From: Cryptomeria japonica
Taxonomy: Eukaryota > Streptophyta > Pinopsida > Cupressales > Cupressaceae
DNA: 64,000 nucleotides
Direction: 5' to 3'
Assembly: GCF_030272615.1 (NCBI RefSeq)
Contig: NC_081412.1
Span: 672,711,823 to 672,775,822 of the forward strand
A program made the position numbers and the translations under genes. Each line of letters begins with the position of its first letter. Within the stretch, counting starts at the first letter, position 1. Below are positions 1 to 11,156 of the stretch, piece by piece. The notes below the pieces were generated by a model. That model had not been told where the DNA came from. It made no database searches and saw only the letters and a list, made by a program, of their open reading frames with translations.

Positions 1-747
1 CGCGAAGTTGTGAACATGACATGGCATGCCAAGTAGATGGTCCAGCTAGTCGAGAGGGCGAGTAAGATGGTGGCACATGGCATAGGCTGCAATAGTCAGC
101 AAGCCGGGTCTAAGGGTTAAAAGGTGGGTCCCAGAGGTGAGTCAGGCCATGGGATAGGAGATGACCTGGCAGATGTAGGTCGTAAGAATTAATTGGAACC
201 CAGTGCTTTCTCTCAGAAAATGAAAGACTGACATGTCAGCTCTGAAAGTGACTAGATGCCAGGTGTTCAAAGTTGAGTCGGAGGGCCCACGCCTCCCAGA
301 GAATATTCATATGGTTAAGCACTAAGAAAATAGAAAATGATCTGATAGCCCGCATGATTTAGCAAGGGTAAGATGCTCATGCTTTATACCCTATGAAATA
401 GCAAAAGTAAAAGGGGTTCATCCATGTGTCATGATAGATGGTGACGTGTCCATGGACACGTGGTTTTAGAAGAAGTTGTGGGCCTGCCAAGGTGGAACCG
501 GCGGTATAAAGGAGAGACACGTGGCTGATGTTGAATTGAATGCGAAGGGTTTTCCAAAGCCAATGGTTGAGTGCCACGTGGTAGCTAGTAGCCAATAATG
601 AGGCAATGTAAGTAAAGCAAGCATAAAGGTTTCCCTTAAAAGGAGGTGGGACCCACCATGGAGCCAAGACTGTTAAGTCAGTGTAACGACCGATCAAGTT
701 TATATTGATCGGATGGTTGGTGCTATTTCGTAGGACCAAATTGCCTG
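1..747. other. Gene-free region left of N1, promoter-like
   Basis: No reading frame here resembles a known protein. The stretch has G-box cores, a TATA-like box and CCAAT motifs between about 440 and 600, just before the long N1 frame opens at 748. It could be the U3 part of an N1 LTR or an N1 leader. I could not find a matching second copy at 4780-5719, so LTR status is unproven. Confidence 0.35.
444..581 (+). promoter_or_regulatory. G-box cluster with TATA-like box
   Basis: A perfect 18-bp palindrome, ACGTGTCCATGGACACGT, lies at 444-461. ACACGTGG occurs at 456-463 and 517-524, and CCACGTGG at 574-581. A TATAAA lies at 505-510 and CCAAT at about 560 and 592. CACGTG cores are the classical G-box bound by plant bZIP and bHLH factors. 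Promoter function for N1 is inferred from position only. Confidence 0.4.
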
Positions 748-3700
748 ATGGTTATGCTTTGTGAAGTTGCGAAAGAGCGAAAGGAAAGAATTGTAGGAAT
801 GTTGTGGCCTATTGGAGCGAAAAATATGAATTCTCTCATGAATTCAATTTTGAAAGGATGGCCGAAGCATGCGGAATCAATGTTGCAGTTAAGACCTTGG
901 GTACAATATATGATTTCCTATCAACCGGATGAAGGTATCTTTCTAGAGAATTATTGTAGAGGAGTGGATATAGAGTAATTTTCTTCAAATACAGAGCAAG
1001 TCAATTCAATTGCAAAGCGAATTCACTTGAGCTAAAAATACGTTTTCTTGTACTCTCGTGTAGCAATTTCTTTGTGGTGTGTTTTAAATAAGATACTGAT
1101 TTGTCAAAGAACTATTTGGGGGCAATATTTTGATTTCTTAGATTTTCAAAATGGTAGAGAATTTTCTGGGAAAGTCAATTATCCAAAAAGAGCCATTTGT
1201 GATGATTTTCTTGAGCAGTTGACGTTGTCAACTAATCAGGCATCAAAAGCAAAAGAATTAGTTCCTAGAGCAACATGTTTGAAAATAGGAGAAGGACTAT
1301 ATGACAAGGGTAACTGGTTGAGAGACCCACAGGTCAGATTGTCTGGGTTGGGGTTATTTAAGGTTGGATTTGGAATGAGGAATTCTCCAGCCCCACAAAC
1401 CTATAATTGGGAATTAAATTTTCAAAAGTTGGTAGTCGTAGGGGTATTTATGGATATGGATCTGTTGACCCAAATTGCACTTAATTATGATCTAGTCACA
1501 AGAAGCATTTGGGATATAAATGGAAAAGCCCTTACTAAGATTAATACTGAAGAATTTAGAAGTGCTTTTAGGCTCAATGAGTTTACAAATTTTCTGGAAC
1601 TAATAAATTTCAAATCATTAACTCAAATATACAGTGCACAGAGGAATCATCTTAGGAATGGGCCTCTCAAGGAATTTTTTGTGAAGATAGGTGGGTTGAC
1701 AGTTGTAGGACCCAACATAGAAGAGCCCTTCTCATTGAGTCTATTCACCCTTAGGGCTAAGGGAATGTATTGGGCACTATGCCAAGTTTTGGGAGAAGAT
1801 GTTGAGGCAAATATGCCCAATCACTATTTGTTAATGATTGCTTAGATTTTAAATCCTTCCATTGTAGTAACATTTGATTATGCCTCTTTCATTGCTAATG
1901 CTATCCATGGAGGATTAATAGGAATAAAAAATGGAAAGGTGGATAGGCCTTTCGGATGGTATTCACTCCTTATGCATCTATTTCTATTCAAAGGTGGTGA
2001 TTACTTTGCCAGTGGACTGGACCTTATCAAAGAGAAGGAAGGAGAAAAGATGCTAGTACAACTATGGAGTATTGTGTTGTCATGGGATAGAGAGGATGCT
2101 AGCTTCTTAAAATTTGATAAATATTTTGCATCTAATATTAGGACTCTCCTCTGCTCAGAAAACCCAAGAATCCCCAAGGTTCTTTTGGAGTTTGTAACAC
2201 CAAAAGAATTTGTAGAGAGCATAAAGATTGTTCACAATTGGGGTGACATTTATCTGTACCCAGTCTCAATAGTTTTTAGAGTTTTTGGTTTCAGAGGCAC
2301 CCCATTCTTGTTGCCCTATCAGATCCCTCTCAAAGTGGGAATTGCAGAGGTCCTTAGACAAATTGGTAGTGTGCAAGAGGCAAAACTGATAGGTAGGGGT
2401 AAAGGGACTATTTTCCGTACGGTTACCATAGCCCACCAGTTTGTAATAACTAAAGGAGGTTGGAATTGTTTTGAGGATTTTCTCAAGCCTTATCATTTGT
2501 CAACTGCAATATCCAGGTGTGCTGATCCAGAAGACTTGTTTAATGGCATGTTTAGAAAGAAAGCAACGTGCAGAGGTAGACCCCATCAATTTTAGTTTCC
2601 TGAAGACCTCATCAGAAATGAGTTTGATCTAGATGAGCAAGAGCTGAGAAAGTAGAAATGGGTGGCTAATAAGAAAGCCTTAGACTTTGTGCATCAATTT
2701 GATGCCAGCTATGACCCATTGTCTAGCTTTTTCCCTCTGGAGGAGAAAATAAAGTTTTTAATTGTTTGCTTTGAGGATGTGATGCAGACCCTGAAGGAGA
2801 AGAGAGAAGCTATGATTAAAGGCAACCCTGAAAAGGCAAGAATGGTTATAAGTAGGCTTGCCTCTAGCAAAGCAATCCCTACTCGTGACTATACACTGCA
2901 TAAGAAATCTAGTTATAGTGTGTTCATGCCTACAGCAGGGGAGCCCTCTATCTCCAAATGAAAGAGGAAGATAGAAGATGTCATTGACATCCAAGAAAGC
3001 CCAAAGAAGTAAAGAGTAGGGAAATAAGTACAATCTGATACACTTTTGTACTCTCCATCCCAATCCCCTATCCATAAAGGAGATGAGCAAGTAGCAACTA
3101 AGCAACTTCTACAGTTAGGCAGTCTAGGGGAAATTGCCTATACTTATGATGAAGTGGAAGAAGGAATGCCAGAAGAACCCCTTGCTTCTGAAATGAATAT
3201 TAGCACCACTGAACTCAAAGGCCAGGAGTGGGATCCTGAGATAAAGCAGGCAAGTGATGACTTCTTGGCTGACAACAATATTGTCACATTAGGAGCATTT
3301 ATGCAATTTGTATGGAAATAGAATATAGATAAGTACAATGCAAGATGTGAGAAGAGAAAAGCCTAATAAAGACCTAGCCCTAGTAAAGGAGGAAATAAAA
3401 TAAGAGATGATGGAAGAATTTAAGACCATCACTCCTAAGCAAGGGAGAGATATGGTGGCACAAGCTGGAGTGCTTATTCTACCTGAGTGGGATATAGTAG
3501 ATGCCCTGGTACTAGAGGTAGTGAGGAAGGAGACCAAACCCATGGAGGGAATTACTTTCAACAAGGATAATGCTGCACTCATCATTTGGTCTCTCAAGAG
3601 AGATGAGAGTAAGAGAAGCAAAGATACCCCAGGGTCGAGCTACCTTGGTGGAATGATAGTGAAAAGAGTGTAGAACATATGGGTGGTGGAAGCTACTGGC

Positions 3701-4779
3701 ACTATGCTAGAGACAACAAAATTCAGTGTTGTGGTAGCATAAAAGGAGGCCAAGGAAAAAGAGGTCCTCCAAGTGAAGTTGGAGACAATTTTGAAGGCCT
3801 ACAACAGTGCTAAGGAGGAGGTAAGAGGTAAGGATAGCATCACTGCTAAGTTGCAAAGCCAGTTGACTAGACAGTACCATCAAGGTGAGTCTTCAATACT
3901 GATGATCTCCTCTTCTCTTGTAAGACTTCCACCGACCGGCCCTATCATTGAGTTCTTGCCATCTCCAGCACCCTCCAGCTCTAAAATGGTTGATATTACT
4001 CCTCAAGAGCTAGAAAATTTAAAATAGGCTCAAGCCTTGTATGCAAAGAAATATGAGGAGAGAGTAAGGGGTACTATTTCTAGTTTTGCAGATACAATGA
4101 GTGCCTCATTGCTATATAATAACATAGGCAAGATTTTGGATATGAGGAATAAACTCAATGGGGATAAGGCCATTTTGACACCTATTCTTAACAAGTGCAA
4201 GCCCAGAGAGAAGGATTTGGAATCTATTTGTGCATCTTATGATGAAGCAGGGGCTGATCCTATCATCAAATCCACTTGTGACACCGCCAGGGATCTAGTA
4301 AAATTGGCAAGAGAGGTAGACAATGCTGACAAGAAAATCAACTTGTATAAAATGGAGTACATTGATCAGGTTTTTGAATTGATTCCAGGAGTTTTTGCTA
4401 GCCCAAATCAGTTAAAGGACAAACAAATGTGGCTTAAAGAATTAGAGGCCAAATTGTTAGCTAGAACAAAAGGAATTGTTGATTTAGATGATGCTTCCTT
4501 TTTTGTTGTAACAATTCAGGAGATAGATAGAATCAAATCTCATTATGGTTTTCTCAATTCAAAGAGGTTAACAAGATGAGGAATTCCTAGAAAAGGTTGA
4601 CCAAGGCTAAGACAAAAGTGATTTATTTCACGTGGCTAACTAATGATGTGTACAATGAATGGACAATGAAATATTCCAACCAGCACGTAGAGCAATTAGA
4701 GGGTGCTCCGGAACAGTTAGAAGAGGTTGCAACCGGACAACAAGTTGAAGAAGCTATAGAGGTCGAAAAGGACTTGTAA
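748..4779 (+). pseudogene. N1 long ORF, distant relative of ORF B of the N elements
   Basis: A long protein of about 1,300 codons that I do not recognise by name. From 748 to 3321 it stays in one frame, broken only by in-frame stops (976, 1033, 1843, 2593, 2653, 2959, 3010, 3025, 3319). It shifts to the next frame for about 3407-4579 and returns for 4597-4779. The N-terminal 600 residues look globular, with aromatic and hydrophobic blocks. Around 1855-2020 there is an alternation ending in FGWYSLLMHLFLF, which resembles FKFGQLLVGLFFYF in N2 and FSFGNLLVCLMLYF in N4. The middle is charged and the C-terminal part (4037-4579) looks helical. No protease, integrase or RT motifs are visible. I infer kinship with ORF B; the function is unknown. 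Possible LTRs of this element were not located. Confidence 0.5.
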
Positions 4780-5719
4780 CTATTTTTGTAAAAGGCTTTG
4801 TAACCTCTTTTGGAAAAGAAATGATTGTAACAAATTCTCCTAGGAAATTCTGAAGCTATGTGCATCCATATTGTTATAAATGGATACCAGGACTAGTAAA
4901 AAAGGCATCACAAAGAATTGTAAGAAAATGCTACAGAAATTTATCTGAGCTTTTCTAAGTTTAATGGAGAATATTCAAAAGTTTTTGTAATACTTTCTTG
5001 AAGATAATATCAATATATAGACCATCGGTTTTAAGTAAAGCTTTGTGTCGTCTTCAAATGTGTTTGCATTTATTCATTGTTTCATACTGAATAATCCAAG
5101 GTTATTTTATTTGAATAGGGGTTGTAAGGCAACTTTCAGTAGATGTGTTTGCTAGCTTTTCTCTTTAGGAGGGAAATTAAATATGCGGGGGTCATTTCTA
5201 CCAGTAAATTACTTGTGAGACATCTCGAATCTTGATGAGCATAGTTTATTTTAGTATGCATAAATTCTTATGTGTGTAAGGTATATATAGGGATCAACAT
5301 AAGCGGAGCCAATGGGATGTGTAAAGGTATTTTGTTTAGGGAATATTGTTTGAATTTAGATGACTTTGTGACCTTGGATAAGGCACTAGTATAGATCAAG
5401 GTTGTTTATTGCATGTTTTGTTGATCAAAATATTGAATATGAGCATAATTTTCATTTCTTTGTTTCAGTTAGTTTCAAGGTGAATAGATCCACTAGTTTT
5501 CTAGACTGGTTTGCTGTGGATTTTATCTTTTGGAAGCATAAAATTAGTTCACAAAGGTATACCCACCTGGACTCTGAATAAGTACAAAGTGTAGAAGGTT
5601 AAAGAAAACCTTTTCATATGTTGTCCTAAGAGTTTCCTTCCCTTCGATATCTCTTCTGCACAAAGTTCGATCATTTTATTATAAGGATGCTGAAGTGAAT
5701 CAGGTTTTGAAGACAACAG
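4780..5719. other. Gene-free region between N1 and C1
   Basis: No coding similarity seen. It is AT-rich and probably the 3' flank or decayed LTR of N1. It ends where copia C1 begins, at a truncated C1 3' untranslated region near 5720. I could not pair any part of it with another stretch of the window. Confidence 0.3.
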
Positions 5720-6981
5720 ATGGCAACACTAGATGTGAAAAAAATAGGAGTGGCAAGAAATGCCAAACAATTCTCCCATACAAGAATATAGAAATGAAGT
5801 TCTGATTCATACTCTCCCTATAGATGATATCTCAGTTAACTTATACAAATTTCTCCCCCTAGTGTATATAACTCCTAAAGTTTTTCACATGAATATCTCT
5901 CCCCCTTTGACATCAATGCCAGAAATCTGACACAAATATCAAAGCAATATCATAACCATTGAATCACAAGACTAACTACTCCCCCTAAGTAGTAGCATCA
6001 CCACATCAATCCATAATGAATAATAGCTCTGATAATGCATACCAGATTGATGTCAAATAGCATCATTAAGTTTTCTACCAGAGGAGAAGAAACCCCTAAT
6101 CTATCTCTGAGGTACTCAAATGATTCTTTAGGGAAAGGTTTAGTGAATATGTCTACAATCTACTCTTTATTTTTCACATAAACCAATCTAACTTCATTTT
6201 CTTCAACCTTCTCCTTCAAAAAGTTTTACTTGATAGATATGTGCTTTGTCTTAGAGTGAAATATTGGATTCTTTGATATATCTATAGCAACAGAGTAATC
6301 ACGGTGAATAACTACCAGTTCATTGCAATGCACTTTTATATCCTTTAACATTTGCTTCATCCATAGAACTTGTATATAGTTAGTAGCAGCAACAACATAC
6401 TCAGCTTCAACAATAGATAAAGAAGTACATGATTGTTTCTTGTTGATCCATAAAATAAGTTTCTTTCTAAGAAAAAAAGATCCACCAAAAGTACTTTTTT
6501 GTTCATCAACATCACCTACCCAATCTGCATCTGTATATGCACATAAAGTAAAGTCATCATCTTTAGGGTACCACAAATCATATTTAGATGTTCCTTGTAA
6601 GTTTCTAAAAATCTTTTTCACTGCACTCTCTAGGACCACTTTGATATCTTGATGCAATGCAAATTGCATTCATTGTATTTGGTCTAGTCTGAGTCAAATA
6701 TAGAAGACCTCCAATCATAGACTTGTATCTTGTAGGATTTACCACTGTTGATTCATCTTTCTTTGTCAGTTTCTCACATGTAACCATAGGAGTACTAACC
6801 GGTTTAGAATTTTTCATACCAAATTTCTTCAACATCTCCCTATCATACTTAGTTTGATAGATGAAAATACCTTTATCAGTCTAAGTAATCTACAAACCTA
6901 AGAAAAATTTCATTTCCCCAATCATAGACATTTCAAATTCATTCTCCATATTCTTAAAAAATTCCATGCACAACTTATCTT
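5720..6981 (-). mobile_element. Copia C1, 3' fragment (RT C-terminus, RNase H, 3' UTR)
   Basis: This is the downstream part of the minus-strand copia whose upstream part is at 31116-35728. The reverse transcriptase breaks off at 31116 after residues IIFGGE and resumes here at about 6981 with EDKLCMEF, exactly as expected for one protein split by the C2 insertion. On the minus strand, RNase H is followed by a 3' UTR with several polypurine runs (near 5890 and 5985). The element is cut at about 5720, before its final polypurine tract, so no 3' LTR remains. Confidence 0.8.
6226..6981 (-). pseudogene. C1 pol: end of reverse transcriptase plus RNase H
   Basis: Ty1/copia pol 3' end. The connection region reads KKFGMKNSKPVSTPM and YLTQTRPN, followed by the RNase H core CAYTDADWVGD (catalytic Asp kept), KSTFGGSFFL, the EAEYVV helix (catalytic Glu kept) and HSKTKHISIK at the end. 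In the element this domain degrades the RNA of the RNA/DNA hybrid. It is read in two overlapping frames (6226-6669 and 6605-6835), so a frameshift lies near 6640; upstream of 6835 stops interrupt it. It is best matched inside the window by C3 (53967-54752) and C2 (29125-29804). Confidence 0.85.
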
Positions 6982-7010
6982 CAACCCCCTCTTAGTTGTC
7001 TTTCAGTTAT

Positions 7011-7840
7011 TTGGGAGAGCAAACAGAATGGTGTTACACCTCATAATCTGACATCTAGCAATCCTCCTCTGATAAACTTGGATAACGAGATTGATAATGA
7101 TTGTAGAGAAAGAGAAACCCTCTTGTGTGCATTTTCTTATCAACAAATAATGGGATTAACAGACAAATCATCTAGAAAGGCTATATGGGATAAGTTGGAA
7201 ACTCTTAATGAAGGTGATCCTATAGTGAAAATTTATAAACTTGATGGATATTGGGTGAGATATGAAAACTTGAATATGGAAGAAGATGAAAGGATTACTG
7301 CATTAATGGGAAGGGTAAATGAGATTGTAATGGTAATTCAATGTTGTGGTGGAACTCTGAGTGAAGATGAAATTTTTTATAAAGTTCTAAGAGCCCTAAC
7401 ACCAATTCATAAGATGAAAGCTATTACAATTAATAAATTTAGAGTAATGGCTAATATATCTGTCAATAGAGATGCCTTGGTTGGGAAATTATCTTCTTTT
7501 GAGCTTGAAGAATTTGGACCTTCTGGAGCTTTTAAGTTTGAACCTTCTTTTCATGCATCTACATCAGCAACCAGTAAGCAAGATTGGAAAGCTTTATATT
7601 CAAATTAATTGGATGATATGAAGAGAGAAGATGACAAGTTTGAGCACCTTGAAGCACTATTTGCTAGAAGAGTACCTAAAGGACTAGTAGGAAGTAAGTA
7701 TGAAGGAAAAATACCTTTTAAATGTTTTGCATGTAATAAGATTGGTCATTTTGCATCTAGATGTCTTGAAAGGAATTAAAATTTTGAAGAAAGAGTTAGA
7801 AGATCTTTTAAGCCTAACCCTTGATATCAGAACAAGTATA
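7011..7840 (+). pseudogene. C2 gag (UBN2-type copia gag with zinc knuckle)
   Basis: Nucleocapsid protein of a copia element. The main open stretch is 7078-7608, with the plant copia gag signatures LTDKSSRKAIWDKLETLNEG, VRYENLNMEEDERI and IQCCGGTLSEDE. It continues after a stop at 7606 to a CCHC knuckle at 7723-7764 (CFACNKIGHFASRC, all four metal ligands kept). It starts abruptly at the LTR/gag deletion junction, so the true N-terminus is missing. The same protein is at 50541-51474 (C3) and 33491-34396 minus (C1). It would coat the element RNA in the cytoplasmic particle. Stops in the frame make it non-functional as it stands. Confidence 0.85.
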
Positions 7841-10385
7841 AGTATAGGCAAAATAAAGAAAAATCATGCTACATAGTGGATGAAGAAGGTGTTACTAATT
7901 CTGATGATGAACCAGTAGAAGACTTTGCTAGTGGTTCTGGCAATGGGAAGGAATGGGTGTTCCCAGCTATCAAGGAAGATGTTCCAGCATTGGAAGAGAG
8001 TGTACCTGAAGAGAATGAACTTGCTACTAAAATTGAACATAAGGATGAATGGGTAATTGATAGTGGATGTTCACATTATATGACTAAAGATAAAAGGAAG
8101 TTTCTATATTTGCAAGAATTTGATGGTGGTTTGGTTAGATTTGGAGATCACAAAGCATGTATGATCAAAGGAAAATGAACTATATCATTGGATGGTAAGA
8201 ACAATACTAATAATGTTTACTATGTTAAAGGTTTAAGACATAATCTTTTGAGTGTAGTACGATTGGTTGATAAGAGATTTCAATTATAGTTCACGGATGG
8301 AAAATGCAAAATCGTTAACAGATCTAGTTTGGAGATTGAAACTGGTACACAAACAAAAGGTAATATGTTTCATTTAAATTCTAGTGAGAAGACATGTTTG
8401 ATTTCACAAATTGATGAGAGTTGGCTATGGAATTAGAGGTTGTTTCATGTGAATTTTGATTGCATTGTGGAGATCAGTTCAACTAAGGCAGTTAGAGATA
8501 TACATAAGATTGTGAAACCCTATAATCCAGTATGTAAAGAATGTCAAATGGGTAAATAGGTCAAAAACCTATTTTAGGAGTATACAAGGTAAATCTAATG
8601 ATGTTCTTGATCTTATTCATACTAATTTGTGTGGCCCTGCTAGAGTTAAATGTTTTCAAGGTGATAGATATTTCATGCTAATCATTGATGATTATTCTAG
8701 AATGATGTGGGTTACTTTTCTAAGGGAGAAATTTGAAGTATTCGACAAGTTTAAAATATTTAAAGATAAAGTGGAGACTGAGATATGATTGAAGAATAAA
8801 TGTTTAAGGTTATATCATAGTGGAGAATTCACATCCAGTGAGTTTAATAACTTTTGTGAGAAGCATGGTATAAGGAGACAACTTTTTTCTCTCCGGACAC
8901 CTTGGTAGAATGGAGTTGTGGAAAGGAAGAATAGAACTATCTTGGATACTGCTAGAACAATGATGATGGAAGCTAGTCTACCTCATATCTACTTGAGAGA
9001 AGAAGTGAGCAAAATGGTTTATACATTCAACAGAGTACATATCAAAGGAGAAACTGGTAAGACACCTTATGATTTATGGTTTGGTAATACACCTACAATT
9101 AAGTATTTCAGAATATTTGGTAGTAAATGTTATCCTAGATGTGATAAAGGCATATTTCTTGGTTATTCTAATAAAAGAAAAGCATATAGATGTAATAACA
9201 AAACATTGCAGAGAATCATGGAGAGTGCTAATGTCAAGGTGGATGAGCTGAATATAAGTCAAATCAGATTTTATGAGCAAGAACCAATGGTGGAAATGGT
9301 TGTATCGGAACTGGTAGCATCTTTACCAAAACAAAGTGTTGAACCAATTACTCTAGCAATATCAAAATGTTCTACAGTAACTAAAGAACTAGGAAGAGGA
9401 ATAGAGAGTTAGAAGACTCCTAGTTATGTGAGATTGAATCATTCAGAAGATCAAATCATTAGGGATAAAAAAAATGGAGTGATGACAAGAAGAAGACTGA
9501 AAACTAGTTAGGTATGTTTAATTTCTAAAGTTGAACAAGTATCAATAATTGAAGCATGTAAAGATGAATATTGGTTGAAAGCTATGAAAGAAGATTTAGA
9601 TCATATTGAGAAGAATAATACATGAACTTTGGCTCTTTGGCCTAAAAATAACGATGTTATTGGAACTAAATGGATTTTTAGGAATATATTGAATGAATAT
9701 GGTCAAGTTGTAAGGAATAAGGCTAGATTGGTTTGTAAAGGATATTCTCAAAAGGAAGGAATTTATTATGGTGAGACTTTTGCACCTGTAGCTAGGATTG
9801 AAGCTGTAAGATTATTTCTTGCCTATGTTGCTCATAAAACCTACAAGGATTATCAGATGGATGTAAAGTGTGCATTTTTGAATGGGGATATTGATGAGAA
9901 ATTTTATATTGAGCAACTTGACGGATTTTCACTTTTAGATGATACAAACATGGTTTGCAAGTTAAGGAAAGCTTTATATGGATTGAAACAGGCACCTAGA
10001 GCTTGGTATACAAGGTTGAATAAATATGTTTTGAAGCTTGGTTTTACTAAGGGTAATGCTGATAGTAATTTATATTATAAGATCACTGATAATGATATAC
10101 CAATTATTGAAGTATTTGTTGATGAAATCATTTTTGGAGGTGAAGATAAGTTGTGTATGAAATTTTGTAAGAATACAGAGAAGGAATTTGAAATGTCTAT
10201 AATTTGGGAAATTAAATTTTTCTTAGGTTTGTAGATTACTCAGACTAATAAAGGTATCTTCATCTATCAAACTAAGTATTCTAGGGAATTATTGAAGAAA
10301 TTTGGTATGAGAGATTCTAAACCGGCAAGTACTCCTATAGTTACAAGTGAGAATTTGACAAGGAAAGATGTTTCTGCATCGGTAA
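7841..10385 (+). pseudogene. C2 pol: protease, integrase, reverse transcriptase (5' part)
   Basis: Copia pol in its usual order. The aspartic protease site VIDSGCSHYM is near 8050-8080. The pre-integrase zinc-binding region is at about 8430-8560. The integrase core at about 8600-9080 has HTNLCGP where the family has HTDLCGP, so the first catalytic Asp is Asn; the IIDDYSRM and GEFTS motifs are kept. The reverse transcriptase at 9629-10234 has [16 protein letters not shown], the [10 protein letters not shown] block and [11 protein letters not shown]. Its catalytic motif reads FVDE instead of YVDD. The frame changes between 8178 and 8918 and several stops occur. Gypsy G1 interrupts the gene at 10385; the RNase H lies at 29125-29804. 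Confidence 0.85.
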
Positions 10386-11156
10386 TGTTTATGGTAAAAA
10401 TGGAAACAACAATATTGAAAGACTAAATAGATTCAACCACAAAACCCTAGCCTAACAACAACACATATCCACCATAACATATGAATATTACCTAAGATAA
10501 TGCAAATCAAATGAAATCACAAAGATTATACCATCACATGTCCAATAGGGTTTGGATCTCCATTCTTCCTATCTCCATTGATCTTGTTTGATATATTTTC
10601 CCTCAGATTTTATGTGTGCACAAGAGCTCAACAAAGAATGGAAATGTGGTTGAAAGTAGGCTTGATCACATATGAAAGTTCGAAAGCGTCGATTAGTCAA
10701 GTGTTGATAATGAAGGAAGCATCTCCTTATATAGAAGTCACTATAAGAAATGGAGGGATAAGATTGAGAGGTGTAAAAGATAAATGGTTGACTATGATTA
10801 GAGGGTAGGTAAAAGAAATAAGAAATTAATGAGAGGGTAGGTAGTGTAGGAATTAAGAGATGAATGAAATGTGTCATAGGTAGAAAAGGCTAATGAATTA
10901 ATTAATTAAATAAAGATTTATTTAATTAATAGAAGAAGTGGGATCAATTAAATAAATAAGATATTTATTTAATTTAGGAAAAGGGGAATTTAAATAAATA
11001 ATAGTATTCATTTAAATGAGAAATAAGGCTAGAAGAGGATATATGAATTGATTAATTAAATAAAGATTTATTTAATTAATAGAAGAATTATGCTTAAAAT
11101 AATTAATTAAATCAAGATATTTATTTAATTAGACAAGACAATTTTAGGTGTCTACA
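10386..11156 (-). repeat. G1 3' LTR
   Basis: Direct repeat of 28381-29119; the two copies match closely over their full length, with small indels. The copy carries a cluster of AT-rich palindromes at 10901-11130. It abuts the target duplication on the left and the polypurine tract on the right, so it is the downstream LTR of a minus-strand element. Confidence 0.93.
10901..11130. repeat. Cluster of AT-rich palindromes inside the G1 LTR
   Basis: There are five inverted repeats of about 26-30 bp. At 10901-10930 the arms are ATTAATTAAATAAA around a GA centre, perfect. At 10946-10974 the arms are AATTAAATAAATA around AGA, perfect. At 10988-11017 there is one mismatch. At 11051-11080 the first palindrome is repeated exactly. 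An imperfect one lies at 11105-11130. The other LTR carries the same cluster (about 28855-29095). Each could form a short hairpin or cruciform. Confidence 0.85.

Larger units (their letters stand above)
6982..10385 (+). mobile_element. Copia C2, 5' part, inserted in C1
   Basis: Plus-strand copia inserted in the reverse transcriptase of C1. The flanks ATCTT (6977-6981) and ATATT (31116-31120) look like a decayed 5-bp target duplication. Only about 30 bp of the 5' LTR end (6982-7012, a C-rich stretch followed by CTTAGTTGTC) survives, joined directly to gag, so the primer site and nearly all of the LTR are deleted. The body runs to 10385, where gypsy G1 interrupts it; it continues at 29120. Joining 10385 to 29125 restores the same protein context as the uninterrupted copy at 54050-54070 in C3. 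Confidence 0.85.

Noticed and set aside
377-739. 120-residue minus-strand frame at the left end
   Set aside because: No similarity, and it overlaps the G-box/TATA region; likely chance.
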